This document shows, piece after piece, positions 55,863 through 64,000 of a stretch of DNA of 64,000 bases (the stretch's first letter is position 1; each line of letters opens with the position of its first letter). The notes under the pieces are model-generated. The model was given only the letters and a program-made list of their open reading frames with translations, was not told the origin of the DNA and made no database searches. The position numbers and the translations under genes are program-made. This stretch comes from Pseudomonas putida (GTDB lineage: Bacteria > Pseudomonadota > Gammaproteobacteria > Pseudomonadales > Pseudomonadaceae): assembly GCF_005080685.1 (NCBI RefSeq), contig NZ_CP039371.1, positions 5,704,001-5,768,000 on the forward strand, read 5' to 3'.

Positions 55863-56798
55863 ATGGCGACACAAACCTCAGGCCATTGCCGGCTGAGCCA
55901 CCAGTTCCACACCAGCAACCTCGGTGCCGAGCGCAAGACCCGGCTGGCGGTGTGGCTGACGGCCGTGATGATGGTGGCAGAAATCGCCGGCGGCTGGTTC
56001 TTCAACTCCATGGCCCTGCTCGCAGACGGCTGGCACATGAGCTCGCACGCCCTGGCCCTGGGCCTGTCGCTGCTGGCCTATGCCGCGGCGCGGCGTTATG
56101 CCGGCGACCGGCGTTTCGCCTTCGGCACCTGGAAAATCGAAATCCTCGGCGGTTACTCCAGTGCCCTGCTGCTGCTCGGGGTAGCCGGGCTGATGGCCTT
56201 CCAATCAGTAGAACGCCTGCTCGCCCCTGGCCCGATCCACTACGACGAGGCGATTTTCATCGCCGTGATCGGCCTGGCCCTGAACCTGATCTGCGCCTGG
56301 TTGCTACGCGGCGATCACACGCACCACCACGATCATGGCCACGATCATCACCACGGCCATGGTCATCACCACCAGGACCTCAACCTGCGTTCGGCCTACC
56401 TGCACGTGATCGCCGACGCTGCCACCTCGGTATTGGCGATCATCGCCCTTTTGGCTGGCAAGCTCTGGGGGGCAGGCTGGCTCGACCCGGCCATGGGCCT
56501 GGTCGGCGCAGTACTGGTGGCGGTCTGGGCGCGTGGCCTGCTGCGTGACACCGGCCGGGTGCTGCTGGATGCCGAGATGGATGCGCCAGTGGTCGAGGAA
56601 GTTCGCGAGGTGGTCGCGCAACTGCCGGTGGCGGCGCGCATCACCGACTTGCATGTGTGGCGCGTGGGCAAGGACCGATACGCCTGCATCCTCAGCCTGG
56701 CCACCACCGGCGCACTCAGCGCCGAAAGCGTGCGCCAGGCCCTGGCCGTGCATGAGGAACTGGCCCATATCACTGTCGAGATCAATGCGTCGGCATAG
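55863..56798 (+). CDS. dmeF: CDF family Co/Ni exporter DmeF
   Basis: The 311-residue cation diffusion facilitator has six membrane helices. A His/Asp-rich cytoplasmic loop (HTHHHDHGHDHHHGHGHHH, about residues 154-174) lies between TM4 and TM5, and the C-terminal domain ends the protein (about 235-311). TM2 has the metal site Asp in LLADGWHMSSH and TM5 the HVIADAATS equivalent (HxxxD). DmeF exports Co2+ and Ni2+ in Cupriavidus and Agrobacterium, where it is paired with DmeR as here. No strong Shine-Dalgarno. Confidence 0.92.
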   Translation: MATQTSGHCRLSHQFHTSNLGAERKTRLAVWLTAVMMVAEIAGGWFFNSMALLADGWHMSSHALALGLSLLAYAAARRYAGDRRFAFGTWKIEILGGYSSALLLLGVAGLMAFQSVERLLAPGPIHYDEAIFIAVIGLALNLICAWLLRGDHTHHHDHGHDHHHGHGHHHQDLNLRSAYLHVIADAATSVLAIIALLAGKLWGAGWLDPAMGLVGAVLVAVWARGLLRDTGRVLLDAEMDAPVVEEVREVVAQLPVAARITDLHVWRVGKDRYACILSLATTGALSAESVRQALAVHEELAHITVEINASA

Positions 56799-56894
56799 CG
56801 CGGCCAGGCAGCTGGACGTCGAGCCCAGGCAACTGCGGCTCGGCCGTTGGCCCTAAGGTGACGAGTCATCCAACCAGTCACCAGGAGTTGTTCC

Positions 56895-57239
56895 ATGTCC
56901 GATTTCATCACCGTCCTGCGCGAGACCTGCCCGACGCCGGTCGTGGACGCCACCAAGTGGAAGCGCATCGGCGGCGACCCGCACACCGTCAACCTCAATG
57001 CCTACCTGTCGGCGGACGGCAGCAAGATCATGGGCACCTGGATCTGCACCCCAGGCAAGTTCGAGGTCAACTACGAGAAGTGGGAGTTCTGCCACTTCCT
57101 CGACGGCTACTGCATCATCACTCCAGAAGGTGAGGAGCCCAAGCATCTCAAGGCCGGCGACGTGTTCGTCATCGAACCTGGGATGAAAGGCACCTGGGAA
57201 GTGGTCGAGACCGTGCGCAAGTACTTCGTCTTCGCCTGA
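56895..57239 (+). CDS. Cupin-domain protein (EutQ-like/DUF861)
   Basis: The 114-residue single-cupin protein has GTWICTPGKFEVNYEKWEFC, HFLDGYCIITPEGEEPKHLK and AGDVFVIEPGMKGTWEVVE. The pattern matches the small cupin_3 family, in which the usual metal-binding His set is reduced. AGGAG precedes the ATG. Function unknown; no clear link to its neighbours. Confidence 0.85.
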   Translation: MSDFITVLRETCPTPVVDATKWKRIGGDPHTVNLNAYLSADGSKIMGTWICTPGKFEVNYEKWEFCHFLDGYCIITPEGEEPKHLKAGDVFVIEPGMKGTWEVVETVRKYFVFA

Positions 57240-57263
57240 TCAGAGAAAGTCGCCGCATCCAAC

Positions 57264-57353
57264 GGCCTCATCGCCGGCAAGCCGGCTCCTGCGGATAACC
57301 CTCCGTTCGCGCAGACGGTGTCGTACCTGCAGGAGCCGGCTTGCCGGCGATGT
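57264..57353. repeat. REP pair (inverted) between the cupin gene and mmsB
   Basis: GCCTCATCGCCGGCAAGCCG and CGGCTTGCCGGCGATG-type arms face each other across about 40 nt, between converging genes. Confidence 0.85.
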
Positions 57354-57366
57354 TTTACCTCGCCAA

Positions 57367-58254
57367 TCAGTCCTTCTTGCGATACCCCTCGACGATCGCC
57401 GAGAAATCCTTGCCGCCATCGCCGCGCAGGCTCATGGCCTGGTACAGCTGCTGCGCCAGTGCGCCCATGATCACTGGCTGATGCGCCTGGCGGGCGGCCT
57501 CGGTGGCCAAGCCCAGGTCCTTGAGCATCAGCTCGGCACCAAAGCCACCGGTATACCCACGCGACGCCGGCGCGGTCTCGATGATGCCCGGCCACGGGTT
57601 GTAGGTATCGGAGCTCCAGCAACGCCCGGTCGAACTGTTGATGATCCCGGCCAGCACCTGGGTGTCGATGCCGAGCGCATTGCCCAGGGCCATCGCCTCG
57701 GACACGCCGATCATCGAGATGCCCAGCAGCAGGTTGTTGCAGATCTTGGCGATCTGCCCGGTGCCGACTTCACCGCAATGCACGATGTTGCGACCCATCT
57801 GCTCGAGCACCGGCTTGAGCGCGGCGAACAGCTCGGCGCTGGCGCCGACCATGAACGTCAGGGTGCCCGCAGCCGCGCCACCGGTGCCACCGGACACAGG
57901 GGCATCGCCCATGTCCACACCCTTGGCCGCCGCAGCCTTGGAGACCTCGCGGGCAGTCTGCGGGTCGATGGTGCTGCAATCCACGGTCGGCGTGCCGGGG
58001 CGCACGCCGGCCAGCACGCCGTCGTCGCCCAGGTAGACGCTGCGGACATGGGCCGCCGCCGGCAACATGGTAATCACCAGCTCGCTGCTGGCAGCCGCGT
58101 CCTTAGGCGAGGCGCTGACCTGCCCGCCGAGTTCGGCGAGCTCGGCCAGCACGGTCTGGTTAAGGTCGAACAGGTTCAGCTGGTGCCCGGCCTTGATCAA
58201 GTTGCGGGCCATGGGCGCGCCCATGTTGCCCAGGCCGATGAATGCGATACGCAT
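57367..58254 (-). CDS. mmsB: 3-Hydroxyisobutyrate dehydrogenase
   Basis: MmsB oxidises 3-hydroxyisobutyrate to methylmalonate semialdehyde in valine breakdown. The 295-residue protein has the NAD-binding start RIAFIGLGNMGAPMARNL, the DAPVSGGTGGAAAGTL substrate motif and the catalytic Lys in GQIAKICNNLLLG. It lies 28 bp behind mmsA and forms the mmsAB operon. Confidence 0.96.
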   Translation of the reverse strand: MRIAFIGLGNMGAPMARNLIKAGHQLNLFDLNQTVLAELAELGGQVSASPKDAAASSELVITMLPAAAHVRSVYLGDDGVLAGVRPGTPTVDCSTIDPQTAREVSKAAAAKGVDMGDAPVSGGTGGAAAGTLTFMVGASAELFAALKPVLEQMGRNIVHCGEVGTGQIAKICNNLLLGISMIGVSEAMALGNALGIDTQVLAGIINSSTGRCWSSDTYNPWPGIIETAPASRGYTGGFGAELMLKDLGLATEAARQAHQPVIMGALAQQLYQAMSLRGDGGKDFSAIVEGYRKKD

Positions 58255-58282
58255 GGTTTTCTCCTTGACGCAGACGTGTGGC

Positions 58283-59809
58283 TTAGCGAAGGCTGATGGT
58301 GGTGTTCACACCGTCATTGACGCTTTCGTCATCGAACCAGCGGGCAGTGACCGTCTTGGTCTGCGTGTAGAACTGCACGACCTGCTTGCCGTACGGGCCC
58401 AGGTCGCCAAGCTTGGAGCCGCGCGAGCCGGTGAAGCTGAAGAACGGCACCGGGACCGGGATCGGGATGTTGATGCCGACCTGGCCGATGTCGATCTCGC
58501 TCTGGAACTTGCGCGCCGCTGCGCCGCTTTGGGTGAACAAGCCGGTGCCGTTGCCGAACGGGTTGCGGTTGACCAGGGCGATGGCTTCGTCGAGCGTGTC
58601 GACTTCCAGGGTCACCAGTACCGGGCCGAAGATTTCCTGGGTGTACACCTGCATGTCGGTCTTCACGCCGGAGAACAGGGTCGGGCCGACGAAGTTGCCC
58701 TGCTCGTACCCAGGTACACGCACCTCACGGCCATCGAGTTCGAGCTTGGCGCCTTCCTTGATACCGCTCTCGATCAAGCCCAGCACACGCTCCTTGGCGC
58801 GCTTGGAGACCACGGGACCGACGTCCGTGCCTGGCTCGCAACCGGCATTGACCTTGAGCTTGCTCGCCGCTTCCTTGATATCCGGCAACCATTCGCGGGC
58901 CTTGCCCACCAGCACCGCCACCGAGGTGGCCATGCAGCGCTGACCCGCCGCGCCGAACGCGGCACCGACCAGGGCGTTGACGGTCTGCACGCGGTTGGCA
59001 TCGGGCAGCACCACCGCGTGGTTCTTCGCCCCCATCATCGACTGCACGCGCTTGCCGTGCTGGCTGGCCAGGTTGTAGACGTGGGTGCCGACTTCGGTGG
59101 AGCCGACGAAGGAGATCGCCTTGATGTCCTGGTGAGTGCAGATGGCATCCACCACCTGCTTACCGCCGTGCACCACGTTGAGCACACCGGCCGGCACCCC
59201 CGCCTCCAGCGCCAGCTCGACCAGTTGCATGGTCGACAGCGGGTCCTGCTCGGAAGGCTTGAGCACGAAGGTGTTGCCGCAGACGATGGCCATCGGGAAC
59301 ATCCACAGCGGGATCATCGCCGGGAAGTTGAACGGGGTGATGCCGGCGCACACGCCGATCGGTTGGCGCAGGGTGTAGGTGTCCACGCCACCGGCGACGT
59401 TCTCGGCGAACTCGCCCATCTGCAGGGTGCCGATGGAGGCTGCGTGCTCGACCACTTCCAGGCCGCGGAAGATATCGCCTTCGGCGTCGGCGAGGGTCTT
59501 GCCCTGCTCGGCGCTCAGGGTCTGGGCGATGCGCTTGGTGTGCTCGCGGATGAGCGCCTGGAGCTTGAGCATGATGCGCATGCGGGCGCCGATCGGAGTG
59601 TCGCGCCACGAGGCGAACGCCCGCTGGGCAGCGGCCACGGCCGCGTCCACTTCCTCGGGGGTGGCGAATGGGACCCGCGCCAGCACCTGCTGGGTGGCCG
59701 GATTGACGATGTCACGCCATTCGCTGGACTTCGACTCGACCCACTGGCCGTCGATCAGCAGCTTGACCTGCTCGACCTGGGTCTGGGTGGGGGTATGGGG
59801 TGCGTTCAT
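58283..59809 (-). CDS. mmsA: Methylmalonate-semialdehyde dehydrogenase (CoA-acylating)
   Basis: MmsA converts methylmalonate semialdehyde to propionyl-CoA (valine and also thymine or inositol routes). The 508-residue ALDH has [48 protein letters not shown] and the catalytic Cys in [14 protein letters not shown]; the Asn/Lys of the MGAKNH segment and the missing general-base Glu are MmsA-specific. First gene of mmsAB, divergent from a LysR gene. Confidence 0.97.
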   Translation of the reverse strand: MNAPHTPTQTQVEQVKLLIDGQWVESKSSEWRDIVNPATQQVLARVPFATPEEVDAAVAAAQRAFASWRDTPIGARMRIMLKLQALIREHTKRIAQTLSAEQGKTLADAEGDIFRGLEVVEHAASIGTLQMGEFAENVAGGVDTYTLRQPIGVCAGITPFNFPAMIPLWMFPMAIVCGNTFVLKPSEQDPLSTMQLVELALEAGVPAGVLNVVHGGKQVVDAICTHQDIKAISFVGSTEVGTHVYNLASQHGKRVQSMMGAKNHAVVLPDANRVQTVNALVGAAFGAAGQRCMATSVAVLVGKAREWLPDIKEAASKLKVNAGCEPGTDVGPVVSKRAKERVLGLIESGIKEGAKLELDGREVRVPGYEQGNFVGPTLFSGVKTDMQVYTQEIFGPVLVTLEVDTLDEAIALVNRNPFGNGTGLFTQSGAAARKFQSEIDIGQVGINIPIPVPVPFFSFTGSRGSKLGDLGPYGKQVVQFYTQTKTVTARWFDDESVNDGVNTTISLR

Positions 59810-59946
59810 CTGCGTTCTCCTTGGAGTTATTGTCGGACGCGACGCCGGTGCCTGAACATCAGCGAGGTGGCGCTTGGTTCATGGGGCTTTTTTCGAGTAT
59901 AGATGTGCATACATCCCATAAGAACGCACAAAAAAACCGGATCATC

Positions 59947-60909
59947 ATGCAAAAAGACCTCACATCCTTAAGCTCCCTGAACTGGGACGACCTCAAGTTC
60001 TTCCTGGAGGTCGCGCGCACCCGCAAGGCCAGCAGCGCGGCCAAGCGCCTCAACGTCGACTACACCACGGTGTCGCGCCGCATCGGCTCGCTCGAGGCGG
60101 CGCTCGGCACCCTGTTGTTCGAAAAGTCGCGGACCAACGGCTTCGTACTCACCGCCGAAGGGCAGCGTCTGCTCAGCTATGCCGAAGCCATCGAAAGTAC
60201 CTTGCACATGGCGTGCGAGCAGGTGACCGGCTCGGGCGTGGCGCTGTCGGGCCATGTGCGCATGGGCTGCACCGAAGGCTTTGGCAGCTTTTTCGTGACG
60301 CCGCAGCTGAGCCATTTCGTCGATGCCTACCCGGCGATTTCGGTGGATATCCTGCCGCTACCGCACTTCATCAGCTTGTCCAAGCGCGAGGCGGACATCG
60401 TCATCGCGCTGGAGCGCCCCGAGCATGGGCCCTATGTGTGCTGCAAGCTGTGCGACTACCGCCTGCGGCTGTACGCCACCCGGGACTACCTGGACAACCA
60501 TGCGCCGATCCGTACGCTGGGCGACTTGGCGGGCCATCCGTTCATCAGTTATGTCGACGACCTGGCGTTCAGCTCGGAGTTGCTGTACTTGGCCAACCTG
60601 ATCCCCAACGCCAACGCCCGCCTGCGCAGCACCAGCGTGATCGCGCAATACACGGCGGCGTTGCAAGGCCGTGGGCTGGCGATACTGCCGTGCTTCCTGG
60701 CGGCGCAGGATCCGCGCCTGATCACGGTATTGCCCGATGAGGTGGAGGTCACGCGGCAATTCTGGATGTACTGCCGCGAGGACCTGCGCAAGTTGAAGCG
60801 GATCACCTTGCTGTGGGATTACATTCGCGAGGTCACCGAGCTGAACTCACCGATGCTGATGGGGGCGACGCAAACGCAGAGATTCAAGGAAAAACAGTCA
60901 CTCTGTTGA
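59947..60909 (+). CDS. LysR-type regulator divergent from mmsAB
   Basis: The 320-residue protein has an N-terminal HTH (residues 12-70, WDDLKFFLEVARTRKASSAA, TTVSRRIGSLEAAL) and a LysR effector domain with CTEGFGSFFVTPQLSHFVDA and SKREADIVIALERPEHG. Start at the ATG at 59947. It is divergent from mmsA with a 137-bp gap, so it is the obvious candidate regulator of the operon. P. aeruginosa uses an AraC-type MmsR instead; here the LysR occupies that place. Confidence 0.87.
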   Translation: MQKDLTSLSSLNWDDLKFFLEVARTRKASSAAKRLNVDYTTVSRRIGSLEAALGTLLFEKSRTNGFVLTAEGQRLLSYAEAIESTLHMACEQVTGSGVALSGHVRMGCTEGFGSFFVTPQLSHFVDAYPAISVDILPLPHFISLSKREADIVIALERPEHGPYVCCKLCDYRLRLYATRDYLDNHAPIRTLGDLAGHPFISYVDDLAFSSELLYLANLIPNANARLRSTSVIAQYTAALQGRGLAILPCFLAAQDPRLITVLPDEVEVTRQFWMYCREDLRKLKRITLLWDYIREVTELNSPMLMGATQTQRFKEKQSLC

Positions 60910-61009
60910 AGAAGATTTGAAGCACCTGGTAATTCTGCCAGTTGCCGGAAGCCCGAGATCAGAAGTGGAATATGGGGGGCAAAACCTCTTAATTGAAGGA
61001 GTCTTACCA

Positions 61010-61519
61010 ATGACCAAGCCTGAAGCCGCCACCGTGAACAAGGTGCTTGTCATGGGTCACAGCAATCACGGAAAGAGCACGCTGATATCAGCATTCGACC
61101 GTTATATGGGATATCACTCAGCCTCTCCAAATTTCGAGTTAAAGGAATACCCAAAGGATAGCAACTCAGCCGACAGCGTGATCAACGGGACGCTAGCCGG
61201 AGCGATACTAGTTTGCGATATCGCTACTGGGCCGGAGGAACAAACCAGGGAGCACTTAAAGCTCTGCCAAAATGCCGGTGTTCCGATCATAGCCGTACTC
61301 CTGAACAAGCTAGATATGGTGGAAGATCACGAACTACGTGAACAAGTAGAGATGGAAGCTGTTGCTATCCTGGAGGAGTTTGACTACTCAAGCAAAACGC
61401 CCATGATCCTCGGTTCTGCCTTGAACGCAGGGGACAGCCAAGACGGTGACGAATGGGGCAGCGCGTTAATCACTAAGCTTTACGGGGAAATCAAACAGTT
61501 TCTCGCTAGCCAGAAATAA
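61010..61519 (+). CDS. EF-Tu-like G-domain protein lacking switch II and domains 2-3
   Basis: The 169-residue protein is clearly derived from the EF-Tu G domain: P-loop GHSNHGKST (EF-Tu GHVDHGKTT), AGAILVCDIATGPEEQTREH, AGVPIIAVLLNKLDMVEDHE (G4 NKLD), EMEAVAILEEFDYSSKTPMI and the G5 SAL. The segment that in EF-Tu holds RGITI (switch I) and DCPGHAD (G3 and catalytic His) is replaced by a short ELKEYPKDSNSADS, and domains 2 and 3 are missing. So it could bind GTP but not work as an elongation factor. AAGGAG eight bases before the ATG. My hand count of 61021-61380 gives 50% GC, far below the flanking genes, which suggests recent acquisition. Confidence 0.8.
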   Translation: MTKPEAATVNKVLVMGHSNHGKSTLISAFDRYMGYHSASPNFELKEYPKDSNSADSVINGTLAGAILVCDIATGPEEQTREHLKLCQNAGVPIIAVLLNKLDMVEDHELREQVEMEAVAILEEFDYSSKTPMILGSALNAGDSQDGDEWGSALITKLYGEIKQFLASQK

Positions 61520-61586
61520 ATTCTATCCAACACCACTCCTGCAGTTTGCAGGCACGGTCAAATACTACCAACCGTTGCTGCTCGCC

Positions 61587-63662
61587 TCAGACCTGCTCCA
61601 ACATCAGGCCCGAGATACGCCTCACCTTGCGCGCCACGGCTTCCTCGAAAATGCCCTGGCGCGGCTCGATCAGGCTGAAACAATGCTTGGCGCGGGTGAT
61701 GCCGGTGTAGATCAGCTCCTTGGTCAGCACCGGATTGAGCGCGTCGGGCAGCACCAAGGCGGCGTGGCTGAACTCCGAGCCCTGGGACTTGTGCACGGTC
61801 ATGGCGAACACCGTTTCCACCTCGTTCAGACGGCTGGGCAACACGAAGCGCACTCCGCCACTGCCATCGTTGCGCGGGAAGGCCACGCGCAGCAGGGGCA
61901 GGCCGTGCTCGTCGGGCAGGCGCAGGGCTATACCGATGTCGCCGTTCATCAACTTCAGGCCGTAGTCGTTGCGCGTAACCAGTACAGGTCGCCCTTCATA
62001 CCACGGCTGCTGGGCATCGATCAGGCCAGCGTTGTGCAGGACCCGTGTCACCCGCTCGTTGAGCCCCTCCACGCCCCAGGCGCCCTTGCGCACCGCGCAA
62101 AGCAGTTGGAAATCCTCGAAGTGCTGGAGCACCTTGCTCGCCCATTCGTCCCAACGAGGGTCGTCGAATGCCGTTCCGGGGGCCGGGCGATAACGGCCGA
62201 TAGCCCGAAGATAGCTGCGGTAGCCTTGCGGCCCCTCGACACCTCGGCCCAGGCCGTCGAGCAGCAGGCGATCGAATGCACGGTCATGCTCGCCACGCAG
62301 GGCCAGGCCAAACACGTCGGCCGGTGGCAGGGTCAACAAGTCCCGCGCCTGCTGCGCTTGCTGGCGGTTGACCAGGCGGGCCAACTGACCGATGCCGCTA
62401 CCTTCGCCAAAACGCCGGGAAAAACGCAGCATCACCACCTGCTGCGCCAGTGGATGGCGTTGTCCATCACCGGGTTTGAGCCCGCTACCTTGCAGCGACT
62501 GGCCGCCGATGCGCTCCAGCCAGGCCTGGGTCGCGGGTGAGTAGCAGCCCTCTTCGGCATCCCGGCACAGGTCGCCCAGTACCGCACCCGCCTCGACCGA
62601 CGCCAGCTGGTCCTTGTCGCCCAGCAGGATCAGGCGCGCCCGCGGCGGCAGCGCATCGAGCAGGTTGGCCATCATCTCGAGGTCGATCATCGAGGCCTCG
62701 TCGACCACCAGCACATCCAGTGGCAACGGGTTGCCAGCGTGATGACGGAAATGCCGCGAGCCCGGTCGGCTGCCGAGCAGCCGATGCACCGTGCTGACAT
62801 CGGTCGGAATCTGCCCGCGCACTTCGGCACCAACCTGCAGGCGCTCGACCTGCTGGCCGATCGATTCGGTCAGACGCGCCGCCGCCTTGCCGGTCGGCGC
62901 AGCCAGGCGGATCCGCAACGGACGCCCCTGCTCCACCGCCGGTGCCTGCAACAGGGCCAGCAAGCGCACCACCGTGGTGGTCTTGCCGGTCCCGGGGCCA
63001 CCGGTGATGATGCTGAAACCAGAACGGGTGGCCAGGGCGCAGGCCAGTTTCTGCCAATCGATCTGGCCAGCCAGGGCGCCATCGTCGAACAACTGCGCGA
63101 GTCGCTCGGGCAGGTCGGCCGGTGTGGCCTCGCCCTGTTGCAAGCGCTCACGCAACGTCTGGTCGATCTGCCGCTCGTAGCTCCAATAACGCCGCAAGTA
63201 CAGACGCTGGCCACTGAGCACCAGCGGTCGCGCCTGATGCCCGGGCGTAGAACCTGCGGCCACCAGCGGGCTGGCGGCAATGCGTGCAAGCCAGGTGGGC
63301 AAGTCGAGATTGGCGAGCAACTGCGAAGGCAGCAGCAACGGCCCGGTCAGGGCGTCGCCTTCAGGTGGCAGCGACAGGGCGAAATCGGGCTCATCCAGGG
63401 TCTGGCTCAGATCGAGACAGACATGGCCGTGGCCCAGTTGATGGCTGGCCAGGGCGGCCGCCAGCAGCAGCAACGGATCGCTGCCCGGCACCCGCTCTTC
63501 GAGAAACGACACGAACGCCCGATCCAAGGCACGCAGCCATCCACGCTCGACCCAGCGGTCGAGCAGCAACAACAGGTCATTGCTGTCACGCTGCGGCGCC
63601 AACGCCAGCAGGTGCTCGGCGTGCAATGGCGTGGGCAGCAAATCGGCAAGGCTTCGGCTCAT
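61587..63662 (-). CDS. recD: Exodeoxyribonuclease V alpha subunit RecD
   Basis: RecD is the 5'-3' helicase of RecBCD, which processes double-strand ends. The 691-residue protein has Walker A GGPGTGKTTTVVRLL (about residue 218), DEASMIDLEMM (motif II), LGDKDQLASVEAGAVLGDL (motif III), the late TVHKSQGSEF (motif V) and YTGITRAK (motif VI). The first 200 residues are the N-terminal interaction domain. Start overlaps the recB stop by four bases (ATGA at 63659-63662), so recBD are coupled. Confidence 0.95.
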   Translation of the reverse strand: MSRSLADLLPTPLHAEHLLALAPQRDSNDLLLLLDRWVERGWLRALDRAFVSFLEERVPGSDPLLLLAAALASHQLGHGHVCLDLSQTLDEPDFALSLPPEGDALTGPLLLPSQLLANLDLPTWLARIAASPLVAAGSTPGHQARPLVLSGQRLYLRRYWSYERQIDQTLRERLQQGEATPADLPERLAQLFDDGALAGQIDWQKLACALATRSGFSIITGGPGTGKTTTVVRLLALLQAPAVEQGRPLRIRLAAPTGKAAARLTESIGQQVERLQVGAEVRGQIPTDVSTVHRLLGSRPGSRHFRHHAGNPLPLDVLVVDEASMIDLEMMANLLDALPPRARLILLGDKDQLASVEAGAVLGDLCRDAEEGCYSPATQAWLERIGGQSLQGSGLKPGDGQRHPLAQQVVMLRFSRRFGEGSGIGQLARLVNRQQAQQARDLLTLPPADVFGLALRGEHDRAFDRLLLDGLGRGVEGPQGYRSYLRAIGRYRPAPGTAFDDPRWDEWASKVLQHFEDFQLLCAVRKGAWGVEGLNERVTRVLHNAGLIDAQQPWYEGRPVLVTRNDYGLKLMNGDIGIALRLPDEHGLPLLRVAFPRNDGSGGVRFVLPSRLNEVETVFAMTVHKSQGSEFSHAALVLPDALNPVLTKELIYTGITRAKHCFSLIEPRQGIFEEAVARKVRRISGLMLEQV

Positions 63663-64000
63663 GGCGCGGCTCCGGCAAACAGGTCGTGCTGCTCGGGCAG
63701 GTTTTCGCCACGGAACAGTGCGTCGAGGGCATCGATCAGCGCACGCGGTGGCTTGGCGAAATACACCCCATGGCTGCTGCTGGCCCCGCGCAGGAAGATG
63801 AACAAGGCACCGCCAACATTGCGGTCATAGTCGTAGTCCGGCAGGCGCGCACGCAACTGGCGATGCAGGGCCAGCAGGTAGAGCACGTACTGCAGGTCGT
63901 AGCGATGCTCGAGGATCGCCTTCTCCATGGCTGGGGCATCGTAGGCGTCGATATCCACTCCCAGCCAGTTGGACTTGTAATCGGCCACGTAATAACGCCC
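63659..64000 (-). CDS. recB: Exodeoxyribonuclease V beta subunit RecB, C-terminal end (start outside window)
   Basis: The last 113 codons of RecB are visible; the rest lies beyond base 64000. The nuclease motif GRYYVADYKSNWLG has the catalytic Asp-x-Lys, followed by the helix HRYDLQYVLYLLALHRQLRA and the tail VYFAKPPRALIDALDALF. The stop overlaps the recD start. Confidence 0.9.
   Translation of the reverse strand, partial: GRYYVADYKSNWLGVDIDAYDAPAMEKAILEHRYDLQYVLYLLALHRQLRARLPDYDYDRNVGGALFIFLRGASSSHGVYFAKPPRALIDALDALFRGENLPEQHDLFAGAAP

Overview
The window is a chromosomal stretch of a fluorescent Pseudomonas, most likely of the P. putida group. The signs are high GC, dense gene packing, many putida-type REP elements between genes, and near full-length matches to proteins I know from that group (McpS, PpoR, CioAB, PcaHG, MorA, FprB-type reductase). 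It reads as ordinary core genome with a few accessory insertions. There is no prophage, integrase, transposase, CRISPR array, rRNA or tRNA that I can see.

Layout. 1-1812 is the C-terminal part of the SMC-like condensin MksB. 1950-5637 is a leftward block: rplU-rpmA, then obgE, proB and creA, divided by two intrinsic terminators. 5882-9849 holds ispB, a PhnA/YjdM zinc-ribbon protein, a small gene behind a Fur box, an FKBP isomerase and three small conserved genes. 10010-16136 holds a Lon-like protease, an envelope cluster (DUF3015, DUF4105, lipoprotein) and a Gre-like factor, followed by a tandem 80-bp REP array. 16503-25974 holds gdhA, ettA, the c-di-GMP enzyme gene morA (frameshifted here) and glyA.

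A HigB/HigA-like toxin-antitoxin pair (26043-26725) comes next, then yjiA, yjiX, cstA, mapZ, a purine permease, radA, mscL, fpr, the LuxR solo ppoR, rlmG and the cyanide-insensitive oxidase operon cioAB with a 50-residue third gene (37673-40285). 40635-50947 holds an MFS exporter, an AzgA-type purine permease overlapping trmA, pcaHG, ypfJ, the chemoreceptor gene mcpS and ggt. 51065-60909 holds a LysR-mdaB pair opposite a YgiN-like monooxygenase, a TauE-type permease with its own LysR, an orphan HicB, an RcnR-like repressor opposite the Co/Ni exporter DmeF, a cupin, and mmsAB with a divergent LysR. The window ends with a low-GC EF-Tu-like GTPase fragment gene (61010-61519) and recD/recB.

Themes. 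Two c-di-GMP proteins (MorA and the PilZ adaptor MapZ) lie within 10 kb. Carbon and aromatic use is represented by pcaHG, mmsAB, cstA and gdhA. Quinone redox is represented by mdaB/ygiN and cioAB. Operator-like sites that match known families are visible for Fur, a PcaQ-type LysR, RcnR, sigma-28 and a GntR-type regulator. The least explained item is the EF-Tu-derived G-domain protein at 61010-61519. It keeps the P-loop and NKxD motifs but has lost the DxxG/His switch II segment and all of domains 2 and 3.
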